A stretch of 58,412 nucleotides of DNA from Actinomycetota bacterium. GTDB taxonomy: Bacteria > Actinomycetota > Coriobacteriia > Anaerosomatales > JAUXNU01. Made by a program: the position numbers and the translations under genes. Below, one piece after another: positions 18,606 through 27,944 of this stretch; position 1 is the first letter of the stretch; each line of letters begins with the position of its first letter. The notes beneath the pieces are model-generated. The model saw only the letters and a list, made by a program, of their open reading frames with translations. It was not told where the DNA came from and searched no databases. The stretch covers positions 1 through 58,412 of the forward strand of contig JAUXNU010000092.1 in NCBI GenBank assembly GCA_030682655.1, given 5' to 3'.

Positions 18606-19889
18606 CTACAGCCCGCGCAGAACCTCGCCGGCGTCGGAAACGAAGGCGTCGATCTCCTCGTCGGTGTGGGCAAGCGAGACGAACGTCGCCTCGAACTGGC
18701 TCGGGGCGAGCGTGTATCCACGCTCGAGCATGCCGCGGAAGTAGCGCCCGTACATCTCGGTGTCCGAGGTCGACGCGGTCGTCCAGTCGAGTACCTCGAA
18801 GTGCGTGAAGAACATGCACGCCATCGAACCCACGCGCGTGCAGAACGTCTGCAGCCCCGCGCTCTCGGCCGCCTTGCACATGCCCCTCGAGAGGCGCGCG
18901 CCCTTCTGCTCCAGCTGGTCGTAGACGCCGGGCTCGGAAAGCGCCTTCACGGTCTCGAGACCCGCGATCATCGCCACGGGATTGCCCGAAAGCGTGCCTG
19001 CCTGGTAGACGGGTCCGATCGGTGCGAGGGACTCCATGATCTCGCGCTTCCCGCCGAAGGCACCGACCGGGAAGCCTCCGCCGATGATCTTGCCAAGGGT
19101 AGTGAGGTCGGGCATGACTCCGTAGCGCTCCTGCGCGCCGCCAAGGGCGATACGGAAACCGGTGATGACCTCGTCGAAGATGAGCACGACACCATGCTCG
19201 TCGCACGCCGCGCGCAGCCCCTCGAGGAATCCCGGAGCCGGCGGCACGACGCCCATGTTGCCGGCGACCGGCTCGATGATGATGGCCGCAACCTGGTCGC
19301 GGTTGGCCTCAAGCGCCTCTCGGACCGCTTCGACGTTGTTGTACGGCAGGACGATCGTGTCACCTGCGGCGCCCTCGGTCACGCCGGGCGTCGACGGGAT
19401 ACCGAGTGTGAGCAACCCGGAGCCGGCAGCCACCAGCAGTGCGTCGGAGTGGCCGTGATAGTTGCCGTCAAACTTGATGAACTTCGCGCGCCCGGTGTAG
19501 CCACGCGCAAGCCGGATCGCGCTCATGGTCGCCTCGGTGCCCGAGGAGACCATGCGAACCATCTCGACGCTCGGGACTGCGGCTACGACCGCCTCGGCCA
19601 GCTCGATCTCGACCTCCGTCGGAGCACCGAAACTCGTGCCGCGCGACAGTTGCTCGCGCACCCGATCGAGCACGCGCTCGGGACCGTGGCCGAGGATCAT
19701 CGGCCCCCACGACAGCACGAAATCGATGTACTCGTTGCCGTCGGTGTCCCACACGTGCGAGCCCTTCGAGCGCTCGTAGAAGATCGGGTCGGCGCCAACG
19801 CTCTTGAATGCCCGAACCGGCGAGTTCACGCCACCGGGGATGACGTTCTTGGCCTTTGCGAAGAGTGCCGAGGATCGGTCGTGAATCAT
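18606..19889 (-). CDS. hemL: Glutamate-1-semialdehyde 2,1-aminomutase
   Basis: 427 residues, normal length. It converts glutamate-1-semialdehyde to 5-aminolevulinate with PLP, the second step of C5 heme synthesis after HemA. TTLGKIIGGGFPVGAFGG contains the PLP-binding lysine; VSSGTEATMSAIRLARGYTG and FDEVITGFR are family marks. AAGGGAG precedes the ATG. A TATACT -10 candidate on the minus strand (19942-19937) is followed by AGTCTGC and GCAGACT arms (19908-19914 and 19925-19931) that would form a leader hairpin. hemL is set apart from the other hem genes by about nine kilobases of glycan genes. Confidence 0.97.
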   Translation of the reverse strand: MIHDRSSALFAKAKNVIPGGVNSPVRAFKSVGADPIFYERSKGSHVWDTDGNEYIDFVLSWGPMILGHGPERVLDRVREQLSRGTSFGAPTEVEIELAEAVVAAVPSVEMVRMVSSGTEATMSAIRLARGYTGRAKFIKFDGNYHGHSDALLVAAGSGLLTLGIPSTPGVTEGAAGDTIVLPYNNVEAVREALEANRDQVAAIIIEPVAGNMGVVPPAPGFLEGLRAACDEHGVVLIFDEVITGFRIALGGAQERYGVMPDLTTLGKIIGGGFPVGAFGGKREIMESLAPIGPVYQAGTLSGNPVAMIAGLETVKALSEPGVYDQLEQKGARLSRGMCKAAESAGLQTFCTRVGSMACMFFTHFEVLDWTTASTSDTEMYGRYFRGMLERGYTLAPSQFEATFVSLAHTDEEIDAFVSDAGEVLRGL

Positions 19890-19970
19890 CTGAGTATCTC
19901 CCTTCGAAGTCTGCGCACCGCGCTGCAGACTCCGAGAGTATACCAGCGCCGCAAGGACCCGGAGGCGCGC

Positions 19971-20330
19971 CTACTGCTTGAACGTCAGCCGCTTGATCGC
20001 CCAGGGAATCTCCGCAGGCGTGAGGAACACCGCGTGCGGGACCGTCTTCCGGGCCAGCTCGACGGACTCGTGGTCGCCTCCCACGAAGATGACCGGGAGA
20101 TCCTTGGTAGCCGCGCCGACTTGTAGGGCGCACGCAAGGTCGCACCCGCTCTGGACGCCGAAGCCGAGAGAGATCACGACAGCCATGGGCATGCAGTCAG
20201 CGATTCGCTGCTGCGCGGCCTGCGGGTCCTGGCATTCCATCTCAACATGCCAGCCGCGATCGCGCAGCGGACGCGCTACACGCTCCGCCTCGCCCGCATC
20301 GGAGGAAACCACGAACAGACGCTCCTGCAT
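19971..20330 (-). CDS. Degenerate CheY-like receiver domain protein
   Basis: About 119 residues, the size of one receiver domain. The strand and turn pattern (RLFVVSSDAGEAERVARPL, MAVVISLGFGVQSGCDLA, LPVIFVGG) follows response regulators, but the position of the phosphate-accepting Asp reads Ser in VVISLGFG and the late conserved Lys is not evident in FLTPAEIP. It is therefore probably a pseudo-receiver that binds partners without classic phosphorylation. The ATG at 20330 has GAGGGGG upstream. It closes the membrane-protein chain that begins at 28519. Role unknown. Confidence 0.6.
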   Translation of the reverse strand: MQERLFVVSSDAGEAERVARPLRDRGWHVEMECQDPQAAQQRIADCMPMAVVISLGFGVQSGCDLACALQVGAATKDLPVIFVGGDHESVELARKTVPHAVFLTPAEIPWAIKRLTFKQ

Positions 20331-20364
20331 GCGACGTACCCCCTCGCATGAAATGCGGACTTCG

Positions 20365-22011
20365 CTACTCGCCCGCTCCGATGACCACCCCATCGTCTCC
20401 GACGCGCTCGATCGCCGAGATCCCTTCCCCGTCCTCGGCAATCACGAAAAGAGTACCCCCACCCGCCCCCGAGGCCTCAACCAGAGCCCGGGCGTATTCG
20501 GGACTGTAGTACGCGATATTGCGTCCCGCATAGTATATCGCGGCACTGCCCACATAGAACGAGTTTCCTTGCACGAATACGATTCGCTCAGGTGGAACGC
20601 CCGCCTTCTTGATCGCCTCGCCGACAGCGGCCAGGCCTGAGTGCGAAGTGAAGTCACGGCGGTAGCTCAGCACCATGCTGCTCGTCGTGATCAGCGCAAC
20701 CGCGATCGCAAGTGTCGCCTGTGTGCGCCAGGGGTCTGCCGAGGAGCGTGCCGCCCGGTCCATCCCAGCCACCGCCAGTCCGAACAGCAGCCCTAGTACG
20801 GACGCGCTCTTGACCATGTCGAAGTCGTGTACGGCCGTGTGGCTGAACAGCAGCAGGTGGTGAAGCATGACCGGCCCAGACGTGAGCGCCAGCGCAGTGG
20901 CGAGCGGGGTCGCAAACCATGCGCGGAATGGCGCGGAGTCCGTCCTCGGCAGGACCTTGTCGCGGTTACGGCGCCTCCAGGCTCCCCAGAGCGCCGGAGC
21001 GGCGAACAGCGGGATCAGGCCGAGGAACGGCAGGTAGCCCTTGAGGTAGTAGCCGGCAATGTAGGCCCAGCTCTTGAGTGCGAAGATGCTGTGATGAGAG
21101 GCTTCGGAGACGCCGCTGCGCATCGCGTACTTGCCCGAGATGCCCGAGACGAACGCCTGCAGACCGGCCACACTCGAGTACTGCGCGACCATGAGCAGCA
21201 TCGTCGCGCCAACGACCGCGACTGCGACGATAGCCATCCTCCGCGCCGCACGGTCGCGCCGGCGCGCGATTCCGTAGACTGCAGCGGCGGCCGCGAACGT
21301 GACCCCAAGCCACTCGGTGTAGGCGACCGCGAAGATCGCCATGCCGAACGCCGGAAGGACCCAACGCGGCGCGGAGTCGTCGTGAACCGCGCGTACGGCC
21401 AGGTAGACCGCCAGAATGAACAGTGGCGTCGACAGCGATGCGGTCGTGTAGGCGTTCGAGTGATACCACAGCAGCACCGGCGCGGTTGCGTAGAGCACCG
21501 CCGCGAAGCCCCCGGCCATCCACGAGAATCTCTCTCCGAGCGAAGCTGTCGCGCGTTTCGCGAGCAGAAAGAGCGCAAGCGTCCCAAGTGCCTGCAGACC
21601 GAGATTGAATATCCGGACAGCCAACGGCGCTGCCTCTACGCCAAGGAGCTTGAATGTGGCGTATGGCGCAAGCGGGAACAGCGGCGGGAACGACACGTAG
21701 TAGTAGATGCCGCTGTCGTCGCGCAGGTAGCCCTGGTCGGCGATGTAGCGGTCGGCGGGAGCCGTACCGGTGGTACGCATCATCCAGTGCGTTTCGCCGA
21801 GCCCTACCGCGTCCCATATGGCGATATGTCGCAGCGTGCGAGCAGTGCCCTCACCGTGCCGCTTGTTCGAGATCGGCCGCTCAAGGAAGGGGATGCGCAG
21901 CGCGACAGAGCATAGAAGTGCGCCCACTGCTAGCGCGATCACAAACGCCTTCAGCGCGCGCGTGGCGGGATCTGCGGAGACGCCACAGATGTCGCGGGCC
22001 TCCGCTGTCAC
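20365..22011 (-). CDS. Multi-pass membrane protein, GT-C/GT39-like
   Basis: 548 residues. After the first hydrophobic segment, an extracytoplasmic loop carries RDDSGIYYYVSFPPLFPL, an acidic and aromatic stretch typical of GT39/PMT-type enzymes, then about ten more membrane segments and a soluble tail. It would transfer a sugar from a lipid carrier outside the membrane. The GTG start overlaps the stop of the pyruvyl transferase gene (GTGA). Family by topology; substrate unknown. Confidence 0.75.
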   Translation of the reverse strand: MTAEARDICGVSADPATRALKAFVIALAVGALLCSVALRIPFLERPISNKRHGEGTARTLRHIAIWDAVGLGETHWMMRTTGTAPADRYIADQGYLRDDSGIYYYVSFPPLFPLAPYATFKLLGVEAAPLAVRIFNLGLQALGTLALFLLAKRATASLGERFSWMAGGFAAVLYATAPVLLWYHSNAYTTASLSTPLFILAVYLAVRAVHDDSAPRWVLPAFGMAIFAVAYTEWLGVTFAAAAAVYGIARRRDRAARRMAIVAVAVVGATMLLMVAQYSSVAGLQAFVSGISGKYAMRSGVSEASHHSIFALKSWAYIAGYYLKGYLPFLGLIPLFAAPALWGAWRRRNRDKVLPRTDSAPFRAWFATPLATALALTSGPVMLHHLLLFSHTAVHDFDMVKSASVLGLLFGLAVAGMDRAARSSADPWRTQATLAIAVALITTSSMVLSYRRDFTSHSGLAAVGEAIKKAGVPPERIVFVQGNSFYVGSAAIYYAGRNIAYYSPEYARALVEASGAGGGTLFVIAEDGEGISAIERVGDDGVVIGAGE

Positions 22012-23267
22012 GCCCGACAGTCCTCGAGCCGCCGTACGACCTCGTCGAACTGTCGCCCGGAGCCCTCGGCGACAGACGGGAAAGCGTCCCCGATCTCCTT
22101 GGCGGCTTCATCGCGCCGCCCACACAGCTCGGTGAGCCGCTCGAGGAACGGCCCCGCCTCGTGATCGCCGGCGTCGAAGACGTAGCGCTCCTGCCCGAAC
22201 TGGCGCATGACCTCGAGATACTTGTGGCTCCAGCCCAGCACGGCGACGGGGACGCTCGCGGAAAGCGCGGCGACCATCGCGTGAAAGCGCGAGACCGCCA
22301 CGCACGAGCAACGCGACACTATCTCGCGGAGCCCGGCTGCGTTCACGTCGCCCGAGACCGCGAGAAGCGGCAGCGCTTCGGCATCGTCGAACCGCTCCAT
22401 GATCTGCGCTATCACCGGAAGGTCGTTGTTGCGCATCATGTTCGACGACGCGCGAGTGGCGTTCGGAAACAGCACCACTGCGCGACCGGTCTCCAGTATC
22501 CCGCGGACGATCTCGGCCATGAATCCGGGGTAGTCCCAACCATCGGCGACGGCCTTGCTGGCTATCACCGCGCTCGGACACACCCCAACCGTCTCGAACC
22601 CGCGTGCGACGAGCCGACCGATGTTCGTGGTGATGGCTGCCACCTCGGGTCGACCCTCGTCGCTGAGCGAGTCGCGCGACTCGAACAGGAAGGCCACGTC
22701 GGGCGAGGGCAGCGTGAGCTCCCCTGGATACCCGATCGCGGCCAGGTTCTCGACGGTGACCGAACCGCGCGGCGCGATCATCGCGCAGCGCCACAGAATG
22801 CGCGCGGCGAACCTGTTCACCGGGCTCGCGAACGGCCCGAGCGCCTGCGCAAGCTTGAACACCGGCACGCCAAGGAGCATCGCCGGCAGGATCGTGAGCA
22901 CGTTGTACGGCAGGAACTTCTCGCGACCGTCGATAAACGACACGCCCGCAAGGTCGATGAGCGCATCGCTCGTGGCAAGCGCCCGTACCGACTCCGGCCC
23001 CCACCGATACGGCAGATGCAGCACGCGCAGCAAGCCAAGGAGGACGCTCCATGGGAAGAGGACCAGCACGAGATGGAGTGGGCTGGCCGAGTACACGCGC
23101 ACGTCGGGGGCGCTCACGAGTTGCACGTCGCGATCCTGGTAGTACGAGAAGACGGCGAACTCGGCATCGGGCATGCGGTCCCGCAGGCGGCCGATGGTGG
23201 TCTCGAGCATCGCCTCCGCTCCACGGTTGCCCCACACGGTGGCCGCTATGACGGAGAAGCGCTTCAC
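22008..23267 (-). CDS. Polysaccharide pyruvyl transferase family protein
   Basis: 419 residues. The opening VIAATVWGNRGAEAML, the glycine-rich and acidic stretches after it, and SRFHAMVAALSASVPV late in the sequence are typical of the family (Pfam PS_pyruv_trans) that adds pyruvate ketals from PEP to sugars, often making an anionic wall polymer. The GTG start overlaps the FrhB-family gene stop (GTGA), and the stop overlaps the next start. FrhB-like and pyruvyl transferase genes are often neighbours in surface-polysaccharide clusters. Confidence 0.85.
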   Translation of the reverse strand: MKRFSVIAATVWGNRGAEAMLETTIGRLRDRMPDAEFAVFSYYQDRDVQLVSAPDVRVYSASPLHLVLVLFPWSVLLGLLRVLHLPYRWGPESVRALATSDALIDLAGVSFIDGREKFLPYNVLTILPAMLLGVPVFKLAQALGPFASPVNRFAARILWRCAMIAPRGSVTVENLAAIGYPGELTLPSPDVAFLFESRDSLSDEGRPEVAAITTNIGRLVARGFETVGVCPSAVIASKAVADGWDYPGFMAEIVRGILETGRAVVLFPNATRASSNMMRNNDLPVIAQIMERFDDAEALPLLAVSGDVNAAGLREIVSRCSCVAVSRFHAMVAALSASVPVAVLGWSHKYLEVMRQFGQERYVFDAGDHEAGPFLERLTELCGRRDEAAKEIGDAFPSVAEGSGRQFDEVVRRLEDCRA

Positions 23268-24367
23268 GACAGGGACTCCAATCCCTTGAACAGCAGCAGC
23301 TTGAGCTTGAGCACACGGCGGTTCGCGTGCAACACCGCCTCCACACCCTGCGGCGTTTGAGTCGAAAGGAAGTTGCGCAATGCGATGCTCGCAACCCGGC
23401 GCTCGTGCCAGCGCACCGGCGCGCCCACGCGGTCTGGGATCTTGATGCCCAGCTTGGCGCCCGCCTGTGAGCGTGCGGAGACATTGTAGTGGAACGGCGC
23501 GGCCCTGCGCTGGCCATCGAGCACGTGCTCGATGGGAACGTCGAGCGTTCCACAGGCGCCCGTCTCCTCGGCCAGCTCGATCGCTCGGGCACCAGCAGGC
23601 GTCTTGGCGACGAGCGCGGTGTACTTGATGGGGTGGGACTTGTACCGCTGCGACCAGATGTCGCCGGCGGAAAAGTCCGCATCGTAGCCGAAGTGGTCAC
23701 CGCAGAACATGCACTTCTTGACGGCGAAGTAGTAGAGGTTCTGGTAGAGACCGTAGCGCGAGAACGGCTTCTCGATCACGGCGCCGTTGTCGAAACCGGC
23801 GCGCATCATCCCGCGCCAGTGGCCGACGCGGAAGCGGAACGAGGTGAGCTCCCCGCCTCCCGCCTCCTTGGCCAGGCTCTCGACGACGCTGTCGACGAGT
23901 TCGTGGGTGGTGGCGTGACCGCAGAAGAGCGAGACGCGGACGGCGACCTTGGCGGCGAGTTCGGGACGGCGGGTCAGCGCCGTGAGCTCGCAGGGCAGAC
24001 CGACGACCGCGAGCCGCCCGTCGAAATCGGCAACGAGCGGCAGTGCCTCGCGCACGAACTCGCCGAGGACGTACGTGCTGCCACGTGCTTCGAGAAGCTC
24101 CTCGCGTGAGGTCGCGATGCAGTAGCGAGCGCGGACTCGTCCCGCCACGATCGCGCTCCTGCACACGAGCGCACCATCGATCTCGCCCGACTCGAGGAGA
24201 GCCGCGAGCACAGCGGTGACGGCGCCGCCGGAAGCTGCCGTCTCGCGCACAGCCGCGTCGGAGGCGTGTGCGATACACGCGCGCTCGACATGTCCGATGT
24301 AGGCCTCCACGATCTCGGGAGTCCATGTCTTGGCGGTAAGCCGCTCAGCTATGGCTGCAAGACCCAC
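23264..24367 (-). CDS. F420 hydrogenase/dehydrogenase beta-subunit (FrhB) family protein
   Basis: About 367 residues. The C-terminal half holds KKCMFCGDHFGYDADFSAGD, the Cys-containing motif of FrhB-family proteins, and the N-terminal half has ASGGAVTAVLAALLESGEID and STYVLGEFVREALP, also family marks. Relatives bind flavin and iron-sulfur clusters and reduce diverse substrates. In glycan operons such proteins accompany pyruvyl transferases and their reaction is not established to my knowledge. The GTG at 24367 has AGGAGGG eight bases upstream and starts one base after the previous stop. Confidence 0.85.
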   Translation of the reverse strand: MGLAAIAERLTAKTWTPEIVEAYIGHVERACIAHASDAAVRETAASGGAVTAVLAALLESGEIDGALVCRSAIVAGRVRARYCIATSREELLEARGSTYVLGEFVREALPLVADFDGRLAVVGLPCELTALTRRPELAAKVAVRVSLFCGHATTHELVDSVVESLAKEAGGGELTSFRFRVGHWRGMMRAGFDNGAVIEKPFSRYGLYQNLYYFAVKKCMFCGDHFGYDADFSAGDIWSQRYKSHPIKYTALVAKTPAGARAIELAEETGACGTLDVPIEHVLDGQRRAAPFHYNVSARSQAGAKLGIKIPDRVGAPVRWHERRVASIALRNFLSTQTPQGVEAVLHANRRVLKLKLLLFKGLESLS

Positions 24368-24368
24368 G

Positions 24369-25379
24369 TCACGCACCCTCCTCCGCGTCGTCCGCGGCAG
24401 CGGTTCGCGAGGTCGCGTCGGCCAGATGCACGCCGGTGATCCGCATGAGGTACCACGCCGCAGGTACGCCGAGGAGAAGCAGCCACACAAGCGTCACCGC
24501 GCGGTCCACGACCGACGCGGCGAGACCGAGTGACGGCTCCAGACCCGCGACCGCCGCTCCTGCGGCGGCGCCACCCTCCTTGAAACCGATGCCCCCGGGG
24601 ATGACGGACAGCCGCGCGGCGAAGATGCCTATGGCGGTGACGACCACGGACACGCCGAAACCGGCGCTGGTGGACAGCGCGTCGAACGACCACATCGTGC
24701 GCACCGAGGCGAGCATGACGAGCACCACGTTGATCACGACCTCGATTGCGAGCAGACGCCAGCTGCTGTAGATCATCGCGATGCCGTCCACGACCCTCCA
24801 AAGGGCCCGAACCCACTTCGACGCGTGGTCGTCGTACTTGCCGAGGCTCCGACGCCTCCCCCACACGACGAGCACCGCGATCACGGCTGTCGGCACCAGC
24901 AGCAACGCCCATGCGAGAGCGGGCTCGTGCCCGGTCCAAAGGAGCGCCGTGCCCGCACACCCGAGCGCGACCCACAGGTGGATGACGCTCGAGCCCGCCA
25001 CAAGCGCGCCGAAATGCCCGAGGCTGATCTTGTAGCGAGCCTTCATGAGCACACCGTTGAGTAGTGTGCCCGTCTTCATTGGCAGGTAGTTGAGCGTGCT
25101 GACGAGCAGGCCGAGGAGCATGGCCTCTCCGAATGGGATGTGACGGTCGAACCGCTTGGCGAGCACCTGCAACTCGACGCCGTTGACGATGAACGTCGCC
25201 ATCGCACTGGCCGAGATGAGGGCGAAGAGCGTGGGCGTCAGCGCGAACGCCGCCTTGAGGTCGTCGCCCCTGGTGGAGAGTATCCAGGCCACGAACCCCA
25301 CGGCGGCCACAAGTGAGACCCACTGGACTATGCCCGCACGGCTCCGCAGAAGCGAAGCCCGGGTGGGACGAGACGCCAT
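24369..25379 (-). CDS. Lysylphosphatidylglycerol synthase-like membrane protein (UPF0104)
   Basis: 336 residues, about eight membrane segments. The LPG_synthase_TM family pattern includes STLNYLPMKTGTLLNGVLMK in the middle and SVIPGGIGFKEGG toward the end. Members without a soluble lysyl-transferase domain, as here, are thought to act on lipid-linked sugars or lipids, including possible flippase roles. It sits between a GT2 and an FrhB-family gene with gaps of four and one bases, so it belongs to the same transcript. Lipid substrate unknown. Confidence 0.85.
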   Translation of the reverse strand: MASRPTRASLLRSRAGIVQWVSLVAAVGFVAWILSTRGDDLKAAFALTPTLFALISASAMATFIVNGVELQVLAKRFDRHIPFGEAMLLGLLVSTLNYLPMKTGTLLNGVLMKARYKISLGHFGALVAGSSVIHLWVALGCAGTALLWTGHEPALAWALLLVPTAVIAVLVVWGRRRSLGKYDDHASKWVRALWRVVDGIAMIYSSWRLLAIEVVINVVLVMLASVRTMWSFDALSTSAGFGVSVVVTAIGIFAARLSVIPGGIGFKEGGAAAGAAVAGLEPSLGLAASVVDRAVTLVWLLLLGVPAAWYLMRITGVHLADATSRTAAADDAEEGA

Positions 25380-25383
25380 GAGG

Positions 25384-26355
25384 CTACTCGACCCCTCTCT
25401 CGACGCCGAACTGCGACTCGAGTTCGAGCCGCCGCGTGCGCCACTGAATATCCTCGAGAAGCTTGCGGTTCGCGCCGAGCAGCTCGGCGATCAGGCCGAA
25501 CAGAACGAGCTGGACGCCGATCACCATCAGTATCGCCGTAAGTATGAGCGACTGGATGTGGCCGCCACCCTGGCCGATCGCGTAGTAGTACACGAAGCGC
25601 AGGCCCACGATCGTGCCGAGTCCGGCCATGAACGCACCGGGCATCATGAAGAACCGCATCGGTTTGTAGATCATGAAGACACGCACGATGGTGATGAGCG
25701 AGCGGCGTACGTACGAGCCGATCGATTTCACGAGCCGCGACGGGCGCAGGTCCTCGTTGACCCGGATCGGAACCGACACGATCTGCATGCCGGCACGGCC
25801 CGCCTGGATAATGGTCTCGATGGTGTAGGTGTACTCGGACAGCACGTTGAGACGCAGCGCCGTTCCTCGCGTCATCGCGCGAAAACCGCTCGGAGCGTCG
25901 GGCACCTCCGTGTTGCTCGCGACGCGCACGGCCCAGCTCCCGAGACGCTGCAGCGCCTTCTTGATCGGCGAGAAGTGCGGGATGTCCATGATGGGGCGCG
26001 CGCCGATGACGTAGTCGGCGGAGCCGTCGAGGATGGGGGCAACCAGCTTGGGGATGTCCTGAGCGCAGTACTGGTTGTCGGCATCCGTGTTCACGATGAC
26101 GTCGGCACCGAGCCGAAGCGACGCGTCGATTCCTGCCATGAAGACCTTGGCGAGTCCGCTGTTGCGCTTCATGCGTACGACATGGTCGACGCCGTTGGCG
26201 CGCGCAACCGCGGCGGTGCTATCCACACTGCCGTCATCGATGACGAGCCACTCAACGACATCGACGCCCTCGATCTCGCGCGGCAACTCGGCCAGCGCGA
26301 TCGGGAGCGTCTCTTCTTCGTTGTAGCACGGTATCTGGATGATGAGCTTGGTCAT
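25384..26355 (-). CDS. GT2 polyprenyl-phosphate glycosyltransferase
   Basis: About 323 residues. The GT2 core opens with LIIQIPCYNEEETLPIAL, with VIDDGS and NTDADNQY providing the acidic nucleotide- and metal-binding residues, then GYRAM-like sequence (SGFRAMTRGTAL). Two C-terminal membrane helices follow, ending in a polar tail. The layout matches DPM1/GtrB-like enzymes that charge a polyprenyl phosphate. The start at 26355 overlaps the stop of the GT-C-like gene upstream (ATGA), so a charged carrier may serve that enzyme. Confidence 0.88.
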   Translation of the reverse strand: MTKLIIQIPCYNEEETLPIALAELPREIEGVDVVEWLVIDDGSVDSTAAVARANGVDHVVRMKRNSGLAKVFMAGIDASLRLGADVIVNTDADNQYCAQDIPKLVAPILDGSADYVIGARPIMDIPHFSPIKKALQRLGSWAVRVASNTEVPDAPSGFRAMTRGTALRLNVLSEYTYTIETIIQAGRAGMQIVSVPIRVNEDLRPSRLVKSIGSYVRRSLITIVRVFMIYKPMRFFMMPGAFMAGLGTIVGLRFVYYYAIGQGGGHIQSLILTAILMVIGVQLVLFGLIAELLGANRKLLEDIQWRTRRLELESQFGVERGVE

Positions 26356-27944
26356 GCGCTCTCCGCGTCCCGGCCTTTCCGGCATGTGTCGAGAAGTCCC
26401 CCTACGACGTAACCAGCGTATACGAACACGAGCGGCACGGCATGGAACGCCACGCGCGCGAAGCTATCGGCCGGGCTCAGTCTACCTGTATGGCTCGTGC
26501 CATGCACGACGACCGCGACCGCGAAGAACTGCGCGATCGCGTAGAGGTGCAGCACGGGCCAGCGCCAGTGGGCCCAGAGGCTCCAGGTGGCCAAGGAGAG
26601 CGCGACGAGCGCCGCAGCCACCAGCCAGAGGTTGCCGTACCCGCCCGAGCGTGTGAGGTTGCCGATCATGTTGGAGGTCGCGGCCGCGAATCCGGCGGGG
26701 TTGCGGGCAGCCATGACAGCGATGGCGGCGGCGTTGGCAGTGAGCGCGAGCCCGAGCAGCAGCCCCTTCCTGCCAATGACCGCTCGCGCACGCGGGGCTC
26801 GTTCGGCTATCGCTGCAGCCGCCACTGTCGCGATTCCCGCTGCCGCGAGGCCGATGATGAGCGCGGCAGTCATGTTGCCCGACAACTTGGGACCGCGCCA
26901 CAGGCCGAGCCTCAGCAGCGCCGTGCCGTAGACGGCGGCGACCGGCGCGAGCAGCGCTGCCAGGTACGCGAGAATCGTCGCAGGAGTCGTGCCGGTGCGT
27001 TCGAAGCCCGCGATCGCCACGAGCACAAGCACGGCGAACGCGTACGCGAGCCCGTCCGGGCGCGCGAGCACGAGACCCGCTGTCGCGACGCCGGCGACGA
27101 CGAGCCACGCGCGGGCGGCGAGGGCGGACGGCGCGGAGGTGGGCGCCGGGGCAGGGCGGGGCGTGGCGGCGGGGGCGGACGCGGGCCAGAACGCGCGGCG
27201 AACGGCCAGCACGGCCAGCAGCAGGTAGCACGCCGAGATCATGTGGCTGTGAACGTACAGCGTGTGAGCCAGGAACGGAGCCGTGGTCACGAGAAGCAGC
27301 GTGATGATCGCGGCAAGTGCCGTGCGGGCCGCCGGCAGGAGCGTGCGAGACACAGCCCCGTACGTCTCGGCCGCGACCCAGACCGCGACATGCAGTGCCA
27401 ATAGCGGCCAGACGGTCGATACCCAGTCCAGGCCGAAGAGTCGGCCAGCAGCCAGAATCGACGGAATCAGCGGGCTGTACGCGCCGACGATATTCGGTGT
27501 GAACCTGCCGGTGTCAAAGAGCCACATCGCCGAGGACTGGTAGTGGAAGATGCTGTCGAACGCCGCCGAGGTCCAGCCGCTCGCTGCGAGTGCGGCCGCG
27601 ACCGCGGCGAGAGCGCCCCCGGTGGCCGCGAACGTCCACGCCGCGGGCGCGGAGGGCGCGCCGGGGCCGCCTGCCGCACGCGGGCCGCTACCGCGCGGCG
27701 CGCCCATGGCCTGCGTGAGCGCGAGTCCCGCACCCGAGAAGACCGCCGCACCTGCCAGCGCTATCTGCCACGTACACGCGTGCCGGACGACCGCGCTCAC
27801 GCAGGCCACCGCGCTCCAGCCGAGGAGCCCGACGGGGTATGCGACAGCGTGGTAGCCGGCCGCTCCGAGGCGGCGAGCGAGCGGCGCGAGCGCGATCCAG
27901 CCGAGCGCGAGCGTAGCGAGCGTGAAGGCGGCGGCAGCGATCAC
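26352..27944 (-). CDS. Large integral membrane protein, GT-C-like
   Basis: About 530 residues, very rich in Ala and Leu, with roughly twelve hydrophobic segments. ASGWTSAAFDSIFHYQSSA lies in the first long outer loop, a possible acidic GT-C motif. A proline- and alanine-rich linker sits near the middle. The GTG at 27944 overlaps the stop of the small anchored protein upstream (GTGA). It is cotranslated with a polyprenyl-phosphate GT2 gene, which supports a membrane glycosyltransferase role, but no catalytic motif is certain. Confidence 0.65.
   Translation of the reverse strand: MIAAAAFTLATLALGWIALAPLARRLGAAGYHAVAYPVGLLGWSAVACVSAVVRHACTWQIALAGAAVFSGAGLALTQAMGAPRGSGPRAAGGPGAPSAPAAWTFAATGGALAAVAAALAASGWTSAAFDSIFHYQSSAMWLFDTGRFTPNIVGAYSPLIPSILAAGRLFGLDWVSTVWPLLALHVAVWVAAETYGAVSRTLLPAARTALAAIITLLLVTTAPFLAHTLYVHSHMISACYLLLAVLAVRRAFWPASAPAATPRPAPAPTSAPSALAARAWLVVAGVATAGLVLARPDGLAYAFAVLVLVAIAGFERTGTTPATILAYLAALLAPVAAVYGTALLRLGLWRGPKLSGNMTAALIIGLAAAGIATVAAAAIAERAPRARAVIGRKGLLLGLALTANAAAIAVMAARNPAGFAAATSNMIGNLTRSGGYGNLWLVAAALVALSLATWSLWAHWRWPVLHLYAIAQFFAVAVVVHGTSHTGRLSPADSFARVAFHAVPLVFVYAGYVVGGLLDTCRKGRDAESA

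Noticed and set aside
18477-20126. Long plus-strand open frame opposite wecB and hemL
   Set aside because: It mirrors well-supported genes in a GC-rich sequence, is very rich in Arg, Asp and His, and shows no family motif.
21654-23360. 568-codon plus-strand open frame
   Set aside because: Antisense to the GT-C-like and pyruvyl transferase genes, with Arg/His-rich shadow composition.
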